Shown here piece by piece: positions 37,271-46,335 of a stretch of DNA of 64,000 nucleotides. Within the stretch, counting starts at the first letter, position 1. Each line of letters begins with the position of its first letter. The notes beneath the pieces were generated by a model that searched no databases, was not told the origin of the DNA, and was given only the letters and a program-made list of their open reading frames with translations. Made by a program: the position numbers and the translations under genes. Source of the stretch: Rhodoferax sp. U11-2br (GTDB taxonomy: Bacteria; Pseudomonadota; Gammaproteobacteria; Burkholderiales; Burkholderiaceae_C); assembly GCF_018619435.1 (NCBI RefSeq), contig NZ_JAHFZF010000020.1, positions 18,792 through 82,791 of the forward strand. The letters are read 5' to 3'.

Positions 37271-38181
37271 AGTTCTCTGTCTTCCAGGTCAGCCGCAAAG
37301 GTGGGCGTGACAAAAACGAAGACCGCATGGGGTACTGCTACACCAGTAGCGCCGCCATTTTTATGCTGGCCGACGGCATGGGTGGGCATCCTGAGGGGGA
37401 GGTGGCGGCGCAGCTGGCCATTCAGGCCATTGCCGCCCTGTTCCAGAAAGAAGCCAAACCTGAACTCGCGGACGTGCCCCGTTTTCTGGACAACGCGGTG
37501 CGCTCGGCGCACCGGCATATCCTGCGCTACGCGACGGGCCGCGCCATGCTGGACGCACCACGCAGCACGATTGTGGTGGCGGTGATCCAGAACGGTGCCT
37601 TGACTTGGACCCACTGCGGCGACTCCAGGCTCTACCTGTTGCGTCGGGGTGACCTCTTGACACGCACCCGCGACCACTCGCTGCTGGAGCAGGACCTCAT
37701 CAAACCCGCCACCGCGCGGCCTGAGGCAGGCAAAAACCGCCATGTGTTGTTCACCTGCCTGGGCTCACCCACCAAACCGCTGTTTGCGGTGGAGGGAGCG
37801 GTGAACCTGCAGTTGGGTGACCGCATCATGTTGTGCTCGGATGGCCTGTGGTCGGCGGTGCCCGAACCCACCCTGGTGTCTGAGCTGCTGAACAAACCGG
37901 TGGATGTGGCGGTGCCCGACTTGGTGGAACAGGCCTTGCGCCTGGCCGGCCCGAGCGCCGACAATGTGACCTGTCTGGCGCTGGCCTGGGAAACCCCCGA
38001 CAACCTGTCGTCCACCCGGGGCTCGATCACCACCGACTCGATTCTGGATGGTGTGTTTGCTTCGACTGTGCAGGCCGGTTGGCTGGATCCGGCCGACGAC
38101 GATCTGGATGACGAGGCGATCGAGCGCTCGATTGCCGAGATCAACGAAGCGATCCGCCGCTCGGCCCAGAAAAAAACCTGA
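37267..38181 (+). CDS. PP2C-family serine/threonine protein phosphatase
   Basis: 304 residues. Metal-binding motifs are all present: GRDKNEDRMGY, LADGMGGHPEGEVAA, WTHCGDSRLYLLR, MLCSDGLWSAV and a C-terminal SADNVTCLAL. It should remove phosphate from Ser/Thr. Its ATG overlaps the kinase stop, so kinase and phosphatase are made in a coupled way and likely act on the same proteins. About 60 charged residues after the catalytic domain (rich in Asp and Glu) form a tail with unknown role. Confidence 0.92.
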   Translation: MKFSVFQVSRKGGRDKNEDRMGYCYTSSAAIFMLADGMGGHPEGEVAAQLAIQAIAALFQKEAKPELADVPRFLDNAVRSAHRHILRYATGRAMLDAPRSTIVVAVIQNGALTWTHCGDSRLYLLRRGDLLTRTRDHSLLEQDLIKPATARPEAGKNRHVLFTCLGSPTKPLFAVEGAVNLQLGDRIMLCSDGLWSAVPEPTLVSELLNKPVDVAVPDLVEQALRLAGPSADNVTCLALAWETPDNLSSTRGSITTDSILDGVFASTVQAGWLDPADDDLDDEAIERSIAEINEAIRRSAQKKT

Positions 38182-38206
38182 TTTTTGTTATTGAGAAGGT
38201 TCTGCC

Positions 38207-38929
38207 ATGACTGATTTTTCACGCTCAGGCGCGCGCGCCTTTGACGCCCTGCGCCCGGTGAGCATCACCCGCCACTACACCATGCACGCCGAAGGTTCGG
38301 TGCTGATTGCTTTTGGCAACACCCAGGTGCTGTGCACCGCCTCGGTCGAGGAAAAAGTGCCAGGCCACAAAAAAGGCAGCGGCGAGGGCTGGGTCACCGC
38401 CGAATACGGCATGTTGCCGCGTGCCACCCACACCCGCAGTGACCGCGAGGCTGCGCGTGGCAAACAGTCGGGTCGCACGCAAGAGATCCAGCGCCTGATT
38501 GGCCGCGCGTTGCGCAGCGTGTTTGACCTCAAGCTGCTGGGGGAGCGCACCATCCACCTCGACTGCGATGTGATCCAGGCCGACGGTGGCACCCGCACCG
38601 CCGCCATCACCGGTGCGTTTGTGGCGGCGCAGGATGCAGTGAACTGGCTCATGGCACAGGGCAAGATCACGCAGTCGCCGATCCTTAACCCGGTGGCCGC
38701 CATCTCGGTGGGTATCGTGCAGGGCACGCCGCTGCTGGATCTGGAGTATGTGGAAGACTCGGCCTGCGACACTGACATGAACGTGGTGATGACCGGTGCT
38801 GGCCACTATGTGGAAGTGCAGGGCACCGCTGAGGGCGCTGCCTTCACCCGCGCCGAGATGGACAAGCTGCTGGCGCTGGCCGACAAAGGCATCCGCGAAC
38901 TGATCCAGCTGCAACAGGCTGCTTACTAA
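38207..38929 (+). CDS. rph: Ribonuclease PH
   Basis: 240 residues, full length. Motifs include [19 protein letters not shown], the phosphate-binding Arg region ([27 protein letters not shown]) and [21 protein letters not shown]. It trims tRNA 3' ends by phosphorolysis. A GAAGG ribosome binding site precedes the ATG. rdgB follows 51 bp later, a frequent rph-rdgB pair, with a dispersed AT-rich element in the gap. Confidence 0.97.
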   Translation: MTDFSRSGARAFDALRPVSITRHYTMHAEGSVLIAFGNTQVLCTASVEEKVPGHKKGSGEGWVTAEYGMLPRATHTRSDREAARGKQSGRTQEIQRLIGRALRSVFDLKLLGERTIHLDCDVIQADGGTRTAAITGAFVAAQDAVNWLMAQGKITQSPILNPVAAISVGIVQGTPLLDLEYVEDSACDTDMNVVMTGAGHYVEVQGTAEGAAFTRAEMDKLLALADKGIRELIQLQQAAY

Positions 38930-38977
38930 TTTGATAGCTATCAGCCCTTTATTTATAAGGTCTAGAGGCCTATTTCT
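38930..38977. repeat. Dispersed AT-rich element copy (rph/rdgB gap)
   Basis: The gap contains GATAGCTATCAGCCCTTT, a short AT spacer, AAGGTCTAGAGGCC and TATTTCTT. It shares the TAGC...AGCCCTT...AAGG layout with copies at 44600, 50305, 54996, 56418 and 58462. Confidence 0.55.
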
Positions 38978-38980
38978 TCT

Positions 38981-39580
38981 ATGAAAATTGTTTTGGCATC
39001 CAACAACCCCGGCAAACTCGCTGAATTGCAGGCCATGTTTGCACCGCTCGGTTTTGAACTCATCACCCAGGGCAGCTTGGGCATTCCGGAGGCGCCCGAG
39101 CCGTATCACACCTTTATTGAGAACGCGCTGACTAAGGCGCGCCACGCGGCTGCTCACAGCGGCTTGCCCGCCGTGGCCGATGACGCGGGCCTGTGTGTCG
39201 ATGCTTTTGGGGGGCTGCCCGGCGTGCAGACGGCGTATTACGCCACCCAGTTTGGTTACCCCAAGAGCGACGACAACAATGTGCGCGCCTTGCTGGAGCA
39301 GATGGCGGGTATCGGGAATCGCCGTGCCGCGATGGTCAACACCCTGGTGGCGGTGCGCAGCCCCGAAGACCCCGAGCCGCTGGTGGCAGTGGGCCGAGTC
39401 GTGGGTGAGATTGCGCGCGAGCGCCTGGGCACCAACGGCTTTGGCTTCGATCCGGTGATGTTCATCCCCGAATTTGGCCAGACCTTTGCCCAATTGCCCA
39501 CCGAGGTGAAAAACGCCCACAGCCACCGCGGACGCTCTGCCGCGGCCATGGTGGCGCTGATGCGTGAGCGCTGGTTGTGA
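38981..39580 (+). CDS. rdgB: dITP/XTP pyrophosphatase RdgB (HAM1 family)
   Basis: 199 residues. Starts MKIVLASNNPGKLAELQAM; further motifs are ENALTKARHAA, ADDAGLCVDAFGG and GTNGFGFDPVM, then SHRGRSAAAM at the end. It clears dITP and XTP from the nucleotide pool. It ends in a gap of about 400 bp with repeats; hemW follows on the same strand. Confidence 0.97.
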   Translation: MKIVLASNNPGKLAELQAMFAPLGFELITQGSLGIPEAPEPYHTFIENALTKARHAAAHSGLPAVADDAGLCVDAFGGLPGVQTAYYATQFGYPKSDDNNVRALLEQMAGIGNRRAAMVNTLVAVRSPEDPEPLVAVGRVVGEIARERLGTNGFGFDPVMFIPEFGQTFAQLPTEVKNAHSHRGRSAAAMVALMRERWL

Positions 39581-39680
39581 GTGGTGCGGACGCGGCGAGC
39601 TTTGTTTGGTAGTCCAGGGGCACGAGGCACCAGACTGCCCCTGTTGGACTACTTCGTTGGTGCAACCCGCGAGTCGGAGC

Positions 39681-39926
39681 CTTTGGGCGGCTTCCTCATA
39701 CTGGGGTACCAGAAATCGTCAGCCGCCCAAAGTCCCCGCCTCGCTGGACGCTCATCAAGTCAAGCGCTTGGCTACTCAGCGAACAAGGCTATGAAGTCAT
39801 CACCCATCCTGCATTCTGCTTTTGGACTTCCAATGCTGGCGTTCCGACAGAATCGCGTGGCAGCCGCAGGGGGCGACCGCCGATTTCTGGTACCCCAGTA
39901 TGAGGCGGGCGCCCCCTGCGGCTGCC
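39681..39926. repeat. REP-like double hairpin (inverted pair) between rdgB and hemW
   Basis: A perfect 25-bp inverted pair, 39694-39718 and 39881-39905, lies 162 bp apart, with the core ACTGGGGTACCAGAAATCG. Each copy forms the loop of its own hairpin: CTTTGGGCGGC/GCCGCCCAAAG (39681-39691, 39722-39732) and a 17-bp stem (39859-39875, 39910-39926). This is the geometry of a REP doublet. The 39581-39987 gap holds no other convincing gene. Confidence 0.8.
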
Positions 39927-39987
39927 GCGCGGGGCGCACCACAACCCCAAGCACCACAAGCGCATCTTGACCAGCTTCCCCGAAAAA

Positions 39988-41226
39988 ATGATCCCGATCC
40001 AACCTGAACCAAGCCTGCCCGAAGAAGCCGTGCAGCCGCACGACATCCAGCACTACATGCGCCCTGGCACGTTGCAGCTGAGCAGCTTGCCGCCGCTCTC
40101 GCTGTATGTGCACCTGCCCTGGTGCCTCAAGAAATGCCCCTACTGCGACTTCAACTCCCACGAGCAGCGCGCGGCCGACCTGCCTGAGCAGGACTACCTC
40201 AACGCGCTGATGGCCGATCTGGAGTCGGCGCTGCCGCTGATCTGGGGCCGCAGCGTGCAAACCGTGTTCATCGGCGGTGGCACACCCAGCCTGTTTTCGC
40301 CGCAGGCGATTGACCAGCTGATCGCGGGCATACGCGCACGCGTCAAGCTCGCTGCCGATGCCGAGATCACGCTGGAGGCCAATCCCGGCACCTTTGAGAA
40401 GGACCGTTTCAAGGCCTTTCGCGCCGCCGGTGTCACCCGCCTGTCGGTCGGTGTGCAGAGTTTCAACGACGGCTACCTCTCCATCCTGGGTCGTGTGCAC
40501 AATCGCTCGCAAGCCCTTGCTGCGCTTGAGGAGGCTGCTCTCAACTTTGAGACCTTCAACCTGGACCTGATGTACGCACTGCCAGGTCAGACGCTCGATG
40601 ATTTGCGCAGCGATGTGGCCACCGCGCTGTCGTTTGCGCCGCCACACCTCTCCATCTACCACCTGACGATTGAGCCCAACACCTTCTTTGCCAAACACCC
40701 GCCTGCTCCTGTGGATGACGACCTGGCGGCCGACATGCTGGACTTGATCACCGAACTGACCGGCCCGGCGGGTCTGCAACGTTACGAGGTCTCTGCCTAC
40801 GCCAAGCCCGGCCACCGCTGCGCCCACAACCTGAACTACTGGCAATTTGGCGACTACTTGGGTATTGGCGCTGGTGCCCACAGCAAGCTCAGTTTTGCCC
40901 ACCGCGTGTTGCGCCAGGTGCGTCTGCGTGACCCGGCGCGTTACATGGTGCAAGCGCTTGCGGGCAGCGCCATCGCGCAGGAGAACGAGGTCAAACGCAG
41001 CGAGTTGCCGTTTGAGTTCATGCTCAACGCACTGCGCCTGGCCGATGGTTTTGCGCTGCCGATGTTTGCAGAGCGCACCGGCCTGTCCATCAACGCGATC
41101 ACCGCTGCCCTGCAGGAAGCCCAGGCGCGTGGTCTGATGGACAGCGACTTGGCCCACGCCCGGCCCACGTCGCGTGGTTTTGACTTTTTGAACGACCTGC
41201 AGGCGCTGTTTTTGCCCAAAACCTGA
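39988..41226 (+). CDS. hemW: Heme chaperone HemW (radical SAM)
   Basis: 412 residues from the ATG at 39988; an in-frame TTG at 39967 would add seven residues. The radical-SAM site is PWCLKKCPYCDFNSHE (CxxxCxxC, followed by Phe as in HemW/HemN-like proteins), then GGGTPSLFSPQAI and LEANPGTFEKDRF. The HemW C-terminal domain is present. Though often called coproporphyrinogen III oxidase, proteins of this subgroup deliver heme to respiratory enzymes. It lies in the common rph-rdgB-hemW cluster. Confidence 0.93.
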   Translation: MIPIQPEPSLPEEAVQPHDIQHYMRPGTLQLSSLPPLSLYVHLPWCLKKCPYCDFNSHEQRAADLPEQDYLNALMADLESALPLIWGRSVQTVFIGGGTPSLFSPQAIDQLIAGIRARVKLAADAEITLEANPGTFEKDRFKAFRAAGVTRLSVGVQSFNDGYLSILGRVHNRSQALAALEEAALNFETFNLDLMYALPGQTLDDLRSDVATALSFAPPHLSIYHLTIEPNTFFAKHPPAPVDDDLAADMLDLITELTGPAGLQRYEVSAYAKPGHRCAHNLNYWQFGDYLGIGAGAHSKLSFAHRVLRQVRLRDPARYMVQALAGSAIAQENEVKRSELPFEFMLNALRLADGFALPMFAERTGLSINAITAALQEAQARGLMDSDLAHARPTSRGFDFLNDLQALFLPKT

Positions 41227-41349
41227 GGTGCAGGTTGCCGCATCGGTCAAGTCTGGGCGTGTCAGCGTCGATAACAGACACAATGGCCGCTGGGCCACAG
41301 CCTTGGGCGGGGTCTGTCGCAGGGCAGCAGTATTGGAGAAGCACACACC

Positions 41350-42033
41350 ATGTTTTCGGTCTACGGCATGCAGGGGCGTTTGTTTCGCGGCAGTTTGGAG
41401 CAGTTGCGCCAAGTCGGTGGTGTGGGGGCACTGACGCGCAGTCGTGCGCTGTTGCCAACCGGAAAGCAGGGCGACGACCGACTCGCCGAATCCTTTGGCG
41501 CTTTTGTGGAGTCTGCGGCCAACAAGGCCACTGGCGATGACGGCCACCGCAGCGCCTTGTCGGCCTACACCGACACCCGCGACGGCAGCACGGTACGCCA
41601 CCCCCTGACCCGGGTCAGCGACCTGATGAGCCCACGCATCATCAGCCTCAAGGACAGCGCCACCGTGTGGCAGGCCTGGCAGGTGCTCAGCGAACAAGGC
41701 GTTGGCCAGGCACCGGTGATTGATGCCAACAACCACCTGGTGGGGCTGCTGACCCGGGCTGACTTGCTCAGCCCCGAGCGCCTGCCCTCACCCGACAGCC
41801 ACGCGCTGGCCTGGCGTGCGCTGATGCTGCAGAACATCACCCAGATCATGGTCACACCGGTGCCCAGCGTGGCGCCCGACTCCGACATCCGCCGGGTGGC
41901 GCAGGTGCTGCTCGACACCGGTTTGCCGGGTCTGCCGGTGGTGGACGATCAGGGCTTGGTGGCGGGTTTTATCTCGCGCTCGGACATTCTGCGTGCGGTG
42001 GTGACCGACCCGCCACTGGACTTGTGGGGCTGA
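41350..42033 (+). CDS. CBS-domain pair protein
   Basis: 227 residues. The first 85 or so residues are basic and of unknown fold. Two CBS domains follow (about 85-145 and 160-225) with typical segments DLMSPRIISLKDSATVWQAWQVL, GVGQAPVIDANNHLVGLLTRADLL, ITQIMVTPVPSVAPDSDIRRV and GLPVVDDQGLVAGFISRSDIL. CBS pairs bind adenine nucleotides and act as sensors. No partner domain is present, so the target is unknown. It stands between hemW and a convergent receiver-TPR gene. Confidence 0.88.
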   Translation: MFSVYGMQGRLFRGSLEQLRQVGGVGALTRSRALLPTGKQGDDRLAESFGAFVESAANKATGDDGHRSALSAYTDTRDGSTVRHPLTRVSDLMSPRIISLKDSATVWQAWQVLSEQGVGQAPVIDANNHLVGLLTRADLLSPERLPSPDSHALAWRALMLQNITQIMVTPVPSVAPDSDIRRVAQVLLDTGLPGLPVVDDQGLVAGFISRSDILRAVVTDPPLDLWG

Positions 42034-42131
42034 CGCGTGTCGGCATTTATGTCGATAAATAGCTCGGAGCCCTTGCCAAGTCTATTGATAACGATATTTA
42101 ACTTAAAGCAAATTTGACCGCGTGAGGTGCG

Positions 42132-43814
42132 TCAGACCAGGGTGTCTGGCACGGCTCGTGGCGTGGCAGCGGTGGCGGCCGACTTGCCACCGGCGCGCAG
42201 CGTCAGACCACCGGCCTGGCGTTTGGGTTCACCCAGCGCTGCGCGTGTGAGCTTGGTGTTGTAGTGCCTGCGCAACTCTTGCACCATATGGTTCAGCTCG
42301 GCGGCGTTTTTGATTTGGTCGGCATACCGGTGCATCACCAGATAAGCGGTTTCGATCAGTTTGCCACTGAGTGTTTCCTGGCCATGGCGGATCAGTTCTA
42401 TCACTGCGGCCTGCGGGTCACCCCGCATGCTCAGGGTCATCGCGGTTTCGGTCAATTTGAGGATGCTGGCGTGGGCTGTGCGCACCAGCTCGGCATAAGG
42501 CGGGTAGATCGCCGCCGAACCGGCCAGCAGCTCGGCCAGGGCGCGGGTGCCCGCAAAACGCTTGCCCAGGGTGTCGACCACCTGTTCCACCTCGTCGAGC
42601 TGGATGGTCTTGTTGGCCAGCTGGGCCAGCAAGGCCAGCAGGTTGGCGGCCGATTCAAAATCGAAATCAGGTGACTTGATGCGCTGGCACTGGCTGCGGA
42701 TGGAGGTCACCGCCTGCACAAATTGCCCCTGATCAATGAGATGCAGTGCCTCCACAATGCCGCTCAGGCGCTCCTGACGCGCGTTGCCGGGGTGGCGCTT
42801 GATGAGCCGTGCAAAGTCATCGCGGCAGCGCTGCAGGCCTTTGCGGTTACCCGTCTCGAAACGCACCAATGCCAGCAGCACCAGGGTCTGGCAGTCAAAC
42901 ATCTTGGAGTACAAGCCGATGCGGGTGGTGCGGTCCAGCATGGCTTCGGCGCCCTGGCGGTCGCCACAGTAGTAACTCATCAAGCCCAGGTTTTGCAGCC
43001 GGGTGATGGAGGCCGGTGTCATGTCGCTGGCCAGTTTGTAGGTGCTCAGCGCCGCGTCAAATTTGCCTTGTTCGAACTGGGCGCGGCCCATCACGTCGTA
43101 AGCGTCGGTGTAGTTGGGTTCTTCGCTGATCAGGTTGTCAAGCACGCTGGTGGCGCGGGTCACCTGGCCTTCGTCCATGAGCGCGCGCGCCACACCGAGT
43201 CTGGCCCAGGGCAGGGTCTTGGCCGCGACCACCGCCTGGTAGAGTTTTTGCGCCTGCGCGGTTTTGCCCAGGCGCAGCATCAACTCGGCCCCGACACGTG
43301 CCGCGTATAACCAGAACAAGCCTTTGCTCTCAAACCTCTGTTGGCACAGGGTGGCCGCCGTCTCGAAATCTTCAGCCTCGATGGCGGTGAAGATCTCCTG
43401 CAGCGAGGTTTTGCGAAACCGTGCCTGGTGCAGTCGCTCGGCCAGTTGGTTCGCCGTGTGGGGCTTGAGCAGGTAGCCGTCCAGCGCCGACTCGGCCGCT
43501 TCGGCCACCTTGGCGTAGGTGGCTTCACCGGTGACCATGATGAAGACCGTGGCAAACGGCAGCAGCTGGTTGCGCCGTAGGTCGTCGAGCAGATCCTGCC
43601 CGGTCATGGTCTCGCCGTCAAAATGCAATTCACACAAGACCACATCAAAGGAGCGCAGTTCGAGCTGACGCCGGGCGTCTTGCAGGCGGGCCACCTGCAC
43701 CACGCGGCCCATGCCAAAGTCGCGCAGTTGCGACACCAGCATCGAGCGGGAGGTGGGGTTGGCGTCGATCACCAGCGCGCTGCTGGTGGACAGGTCGTCC
43801 TCAGGCAGGATCAC
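42132..43814 (-). CDS. Receiver-TPR protein with altered phosphorylation site
   Basis: 560 residues. Residues about 12-135 form a response-regulator receiver fold (ALVIDANPTSRSMLVSQL, then FATVFIMVTGEATYAKV, then GYLLKPHTANQLAERL). The usual phospho-acceptor Asp is Glu (E62 in DVVLCELHFDG). The Thr and Lys switch residues remain. The rest is a helical TPR array (for example AVVAAKTLPWARLGVARALMDEGQ, DAYDVMGRAQFEQGKFDAAL). Glu can mimic the phosphorylated state, so the protein may be constitutively on or use protein contacts instead. It lies just before the urease accessory genes but shows no clear tie to them. Confidence 0.85.
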   Translation of the reverse strand: MILPEDDLSTSSALVIDANPTSRSMLVSQLRDFGMGRVVQVARLQDARRQLELRSFDVVLCELHFDGETMTGQDLLDDLRRNQLLPFATVFIMVTGEATYAKVAEAAESALDGYLLKPHTANQLAERLHQARFRKTSLQEIFTAIEAEDFETAATLCQQRFESKGLFWLYAARVGAELMLRLGKTAQAQKLYQAVVAAKTLPWARLGVARALMDEGQVTRATSVLDNLISEEPNYTDAYDVMGRAQFEQGKFDAALSTYKLASDMTPASITRLQNLGLMSYYCGDRQGAEAMLDRTTRIGLYSKMFDCQTLVLLALVRFETGNRKGLQRCRDDFARLIKRHPGNARQERLSGIVEALHLIDQGQFVQAVTSIRSQCQRIKSPDFDFESAANLLALLAQLANKTIQLDEVEQVVDTLGKRFAGTRALAELLAGSAAIYPPYAELVRTAHASILKLTETAMTLSMRGDPQAAVIELIRHGQETLSGKLIETAYLVMHRYADQIKNAAELNHMVQELRRHYNTKLTRAALGEPKRQAGGLTLRAGGKSAATAATPRAVPDTLV

Positions 43815-43930
43815 CGAGGGGTCCTGATGGGGGACAAAGCCCCGTGTTGGATGCTCACCTTGCTGCCTCCTTGTGGTGCTTTTTCAAAATCATAGCACCC
43901 GGCCTGCGGGGCGGGGCAGTTGGCGCGGCT

Positions 43931-44593
43931 TCAGCTGGCGACGAGCAGACCGCGCACCTCAATAAACCGCACCACCTCGTCGAGCCCGGCCAGGGTCTTG
44001 AGGTTGGTCATCACAAAAGGTTTGAGCCCCTTGGGCGTGCTGCGCATGCGGGTGGTGTCCGCCGCCATCACCTCCAGGTTGGCGCCCACATGCTGTGCCA
44101 GGTCGGTTTTGTTGATGACAAACAGGTCGCTTTTGGTGATGCCGGGGCCACCTTTACGCGGGATCTTTTCACCGGCGGCGACGTCGATCACATAAATCGT
44201 CAGGTCTGACAGCTCGGGGCTGAAAGTGGCGGCCAGGTTGTCTCCGCCGCTCTCGACAAACACGATGTCGGCATCGGGAAAGTCCACCAGCATGCGGTCG
44301 ATGGCCTCCAGATTGATTGAGCAGTCTTCGCGGATCGCGGTGTGCGGGCAGCCGCCGGTCTCCACCCCCATGATGCGTTCAGCCGGTAACGCACCACTCA
44401 CGGTGAGCAGGCGCTGGTCTTCCTTGGTGTAGATGTCGTTGGTGATGGCGACCAGGTCGTATTTCTCGCGCATGGCTTTGCACAGCATCTCGAGCAAGGT
44501 GGTTTTGCCGGAGCCGACCGGGCCGCCAATGCCTACGCGCAATGGCGGCAGTTTTTTGGTGCGGTTGGGAATGTGGTGTAGCGGTGTGGTCAT
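43931..44593 (-). CDS. ureG: Urease accessory GTPase UreG
   Basis: 220 residues. The P-loop [18 protein letters not shown] is near residue 20. [17 protein letters not shown] carries the CPH metal-binding motif, and [19 protein letters not shown] and [11 protein letters not shown] are also typical. It hydrolyses GTP to drive nickel insertion into urease together with UreE, UreF and UreD. It is the last urease gene on this strand; ureF lies 48 bp upstream with a dispersed AT-rich element in the gap. Confidence 0.97.
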   Translation of the reverse strand: MTTPLHHIPNRTKKLPPLRVGIGGPVGSGKTTLLEMLCKAMREKYDLVAITNDIYTKEDQRLLTVSGALPAERIMGVETGGCPHTAIREDCSINLEAIDRMLVDFPDADIVFVESGGDNLAATFSPELSDLTIYVIDVAAGEKIPRKGGPGITKSDLFVINKTDLAQHVGANLEVMAADTTRMRSTPKGLKPFVMTNLKTLAGLDEVVRFIEVRGLLVAS

Positions 44594-44599
44594 GGTTGT

Positions 44600-44647
44600 T
44601 TGCTATGTAAAGTGAAGCTGTTAGCCCTTTTGATACGAGGGCTAGGA
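44600..44647. repeat. Dispersed AT-rich element copy (ureF/ureG gap)
   Basis: The stretch contains TTAGCCCTTTTGATACGAGG and GCTAGGAGC; its inner stem TAGCCCT/AGGGCTA is perfect. It overlaps the ureF stop codon by a few bases. Confidence 0.6.
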
Positions 44648-45319
44648 GCGGAAAATCCTTGAATACTGCGACTCATGCCGTGCGCTCAAAATCGCCAGCA
44701 TGGGGGAGAACGCTTGTCGGTTCTCATCAGCCAGACCCAGCGCCAAGTCGACGGCTGCCGGGATATTGGCCGCCAGGGCCGAGAGGATGCGTTGGCCAGA
44801 ACTCTGGCCTAGCGGCACTGCCTTGATCGCGGCTTGCATCATGTTCTCGGCCCAGCCAAAGCTGTTGGCCAGCAGACAGTCGCGCAGCGGCGCGCCGGTA
44901 GCACTTGCCGCGAGCGCAAACGCCAGCGGGTAGGTGGGTTGTATGTTGGCCAGCAGGGCGATTTGTTCGGGCTGGGCCGTGGTGTGGTTGCGTAACCACT
45001 CCAGCAGGCTGCGGCCCATTTGCTCGGTTTGTGCGCGCAGTTCGCTGCTTTCGCGGGTTTGTAACACCCAGGCATTGAGCTGGGCGATGCGGGTGTGGTC
45101 GGCTTGCTGCCAAGCGGGAATGGCCTGGGCGATGACTGCCAGATCGGCGCGGGCCAGGCTGGTGTGCAACTGTTCGACCAGCCAGTCAGATGCTTCTTTT
45201 TCGCTAGTGACCAGCCCAGTATCGACGGCGGCTTCCAGACATTCTGAGTACGAGAATCCGCCAATCGGCAAGGCCGGTGAGGCCAGCCACATCAGCTGCA
45301 TCAGGCTGCTGTCGTGCAT
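44642..45319 (-). CDS. ureF: Urease accessory protein UreF
   Basis: 225 residues, all-helical. Hallmarks are [27 protein letters not shown] at the start and a conserved GW-containing C-terminal half ([30 protein letters not shown]). UreF bridges UreG to the UreD-apo-urease complex and checks GTPase fidelity. It lies 21 bp after ureE, and its stop lies in the edge of a dispersed AT-rich element. Confidence 0.95.
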   Translation of the reverse strand: MHDSSLMQLMWLASPALPIGGFSYSECLEAAVDTGLVTSEKEASDWLVEQLHTSLARADLAVIAQAIPAWQQADHTRIAQLNAWVLQTRESSELRAQTEQMGRSLLEWLRNHTTAQPEQIALLANIQPTYPLAFALAASATGAPLRDCLLANSFGWAENMMQAAIKAVPLGQSSGQRILSALAANIPAAVDLALGLADENRQAFSPMLAILSARHESQYSRIFRS

Positions 45320-45340
45320 GCGCGATGTGCTCGCAGGCGC

Positions 45341-45931
45341 TCAGTGGTGGTGGCCGCAACCCGGGCCGTGCACGTGGGGCTTGGGCGCCTCGGGGCTGGC
45401 CGGAGGTGTGTGCACATGGTCATGGCTGTGATCGTGGTCGTGTCCATGCCCGTGGTGGTGGCCACCAAAATGGCCGCCGGTGGCGTAGGCGCCGTTTTCG
45501 GGCTCAAACGGCTCGGTGACCTCGGTCACGATCAGGTGCATGGCGTGCAACATGCTGGCCAGCACATGGTCGGGCTCGATCTTGAGGTGGTCGGGCTTGA
45601 GCTCGATCGGCACATGCCGGTTGCCCAGGTGGTAGGCGGCGCGGATCAGGTCAAACGGCGTGCCATGGTCCGGGCAAGCGGTGATCTTGAGCACGGCTTG
45701 GGGCGCGGCCCAGACCTTGATCAAGGAGCCGTCATGCGCCACCAGCACGTCACCACCGCGCGCCACGGTGCCGCGTGGCAAAAAGATGCCAAGCTGGCGC
45801 CCGGTCGAGTCGGTCGCGTCAAAACGGCTTTTCTGGCGGACATCCCAGTCCAGCTCGACGGTGCTGGCGCGTTTAAGCAGCACCGCTGCCAGACCGGCGC
45901 CTTGGGGAATGAGTTTGGAGACGTGGATCAT
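45341..45931 (-). CDS. ureE: Urease accessory nickel metallochaperone UreE
   Basis: 196 residues from the ATG at 45931, which gives the typical start MIHVSKLIPQGAG; the frame is open upstream but that part is not UreE-like. The N-terminal peptide-binding domain and the C-terminal metal domain with the conserved His of AYHLGNRHVPIEL are present. The last 40 or so residues are His-rich (GGHHHGHGHDHDHSHDHVH, ending in GHHH), suited to nickel storage. It is separated from ureC by a GNAT gene and a plus-strand toxin-antitoxin cassette. Confidence 0.95.
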   Translation of the reverse strand: MIHVSKLIPQGAGLAAVLLKRASTVELDWDVRQKSRFDATDSTGRQLGIFLPRGTVARGGDVLVAHDGSLIKVWAAPQAVLKITACPDHGTPFDLIRAAYHLGNRHVPIELKPDHLKIEPDHVLASMLHAMHLIVTEVTEPFEPENGAYATGGHFGGHHHGHGHDHDHSHDHVHTPPASPEAPKPHVHGPGCGHHH

Positions 45932-46077
45932 GGGTAAATGAGCTGAGGAGAGCGTACGGATGAAAAGCAATAACTGTACCGCGTTGGCAAGGGTTGGCGC
46001 CAGCACGACGCTCTGCCGCCATGTGGGTGGGTGGATGTTTGGCCCAGACTTGCCTCCTCAGGTGCAGGTCAATATAC

Positions 46078-46093
46078 TAACAATTGTTATAAC
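46078..46093 (+). promoter_or_regulatory. Palindrome and -10-like site before the antitoxin gene
   Basis: TAACAATTGTTA (46078-46089) is a perfect 12-bp palindrome that overlaps a TATAAC -10-like hexamer (46088-46093), 22 bp before the antitoxin ATG. An operator on top of the promoter is the usual set-up for self-repression by toxin-antitoxin pairs. Confidence 0.55.
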
Positions 46094-46110
46094 CTGAACT
46101 GGAGACCCCC

Positions 46111-46335
46111 ATGACCGCACTCAAACTCACACAGATCGGCAACTCGGTGGGTGTGATCTTGCCCAAAGAGGTTTTGGCGCGGCTGAATCTGGAAAAGGGG
46201 GATAGTTTGTTTGTGACCGATGCGGCCAACGGTATCACGCTGACACCCTACGACCCCACGCTGGATGTCCAGATGCAAGAGGCGCGGGCGATCATGAAAA
46301 AGCGCCGTAACGTGTTGCGTGAACTGGCCAAATAA
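46111..46335 (+). CDS. AbrB/MazE-type antitoxin
   Basis: 74 residues. The N-terminal SpoVT/AbrB swapped-hairpin domain is clear (KLTQIGNSVGVILPKEVLARLNLEKGDSL). The C-terminal 30 residues are charged and helical (EARAIMKKRRNVLRELAK), fit to neutralise the toxin. It ends exactly at the base before the Doc start codon, so the two are translationally coupled. AbrB-type antitoxins usually pair with MazF or PIN toxins, but pairs with Doc also occur. It reads opposite to the urease genes on both sides. Confidence 0.9.
   Translation: MTALKLTQIGNSVGVILPKEVLARLNLEKGDSLFVTDAANGITLTPYDPTLDVQMQEARAIMKKRRNVLRELAK

Noticed and set aside
39772..41736. Long minus-strand ORF of 654 codons
   Set aside because: It lies antisense to hemW and the CBS gene. 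Its sequence is rich in Arg, Gln and His without any domain, as expected for a shadow frame in GC-rich DNA; hemW has all catalytic motifs.
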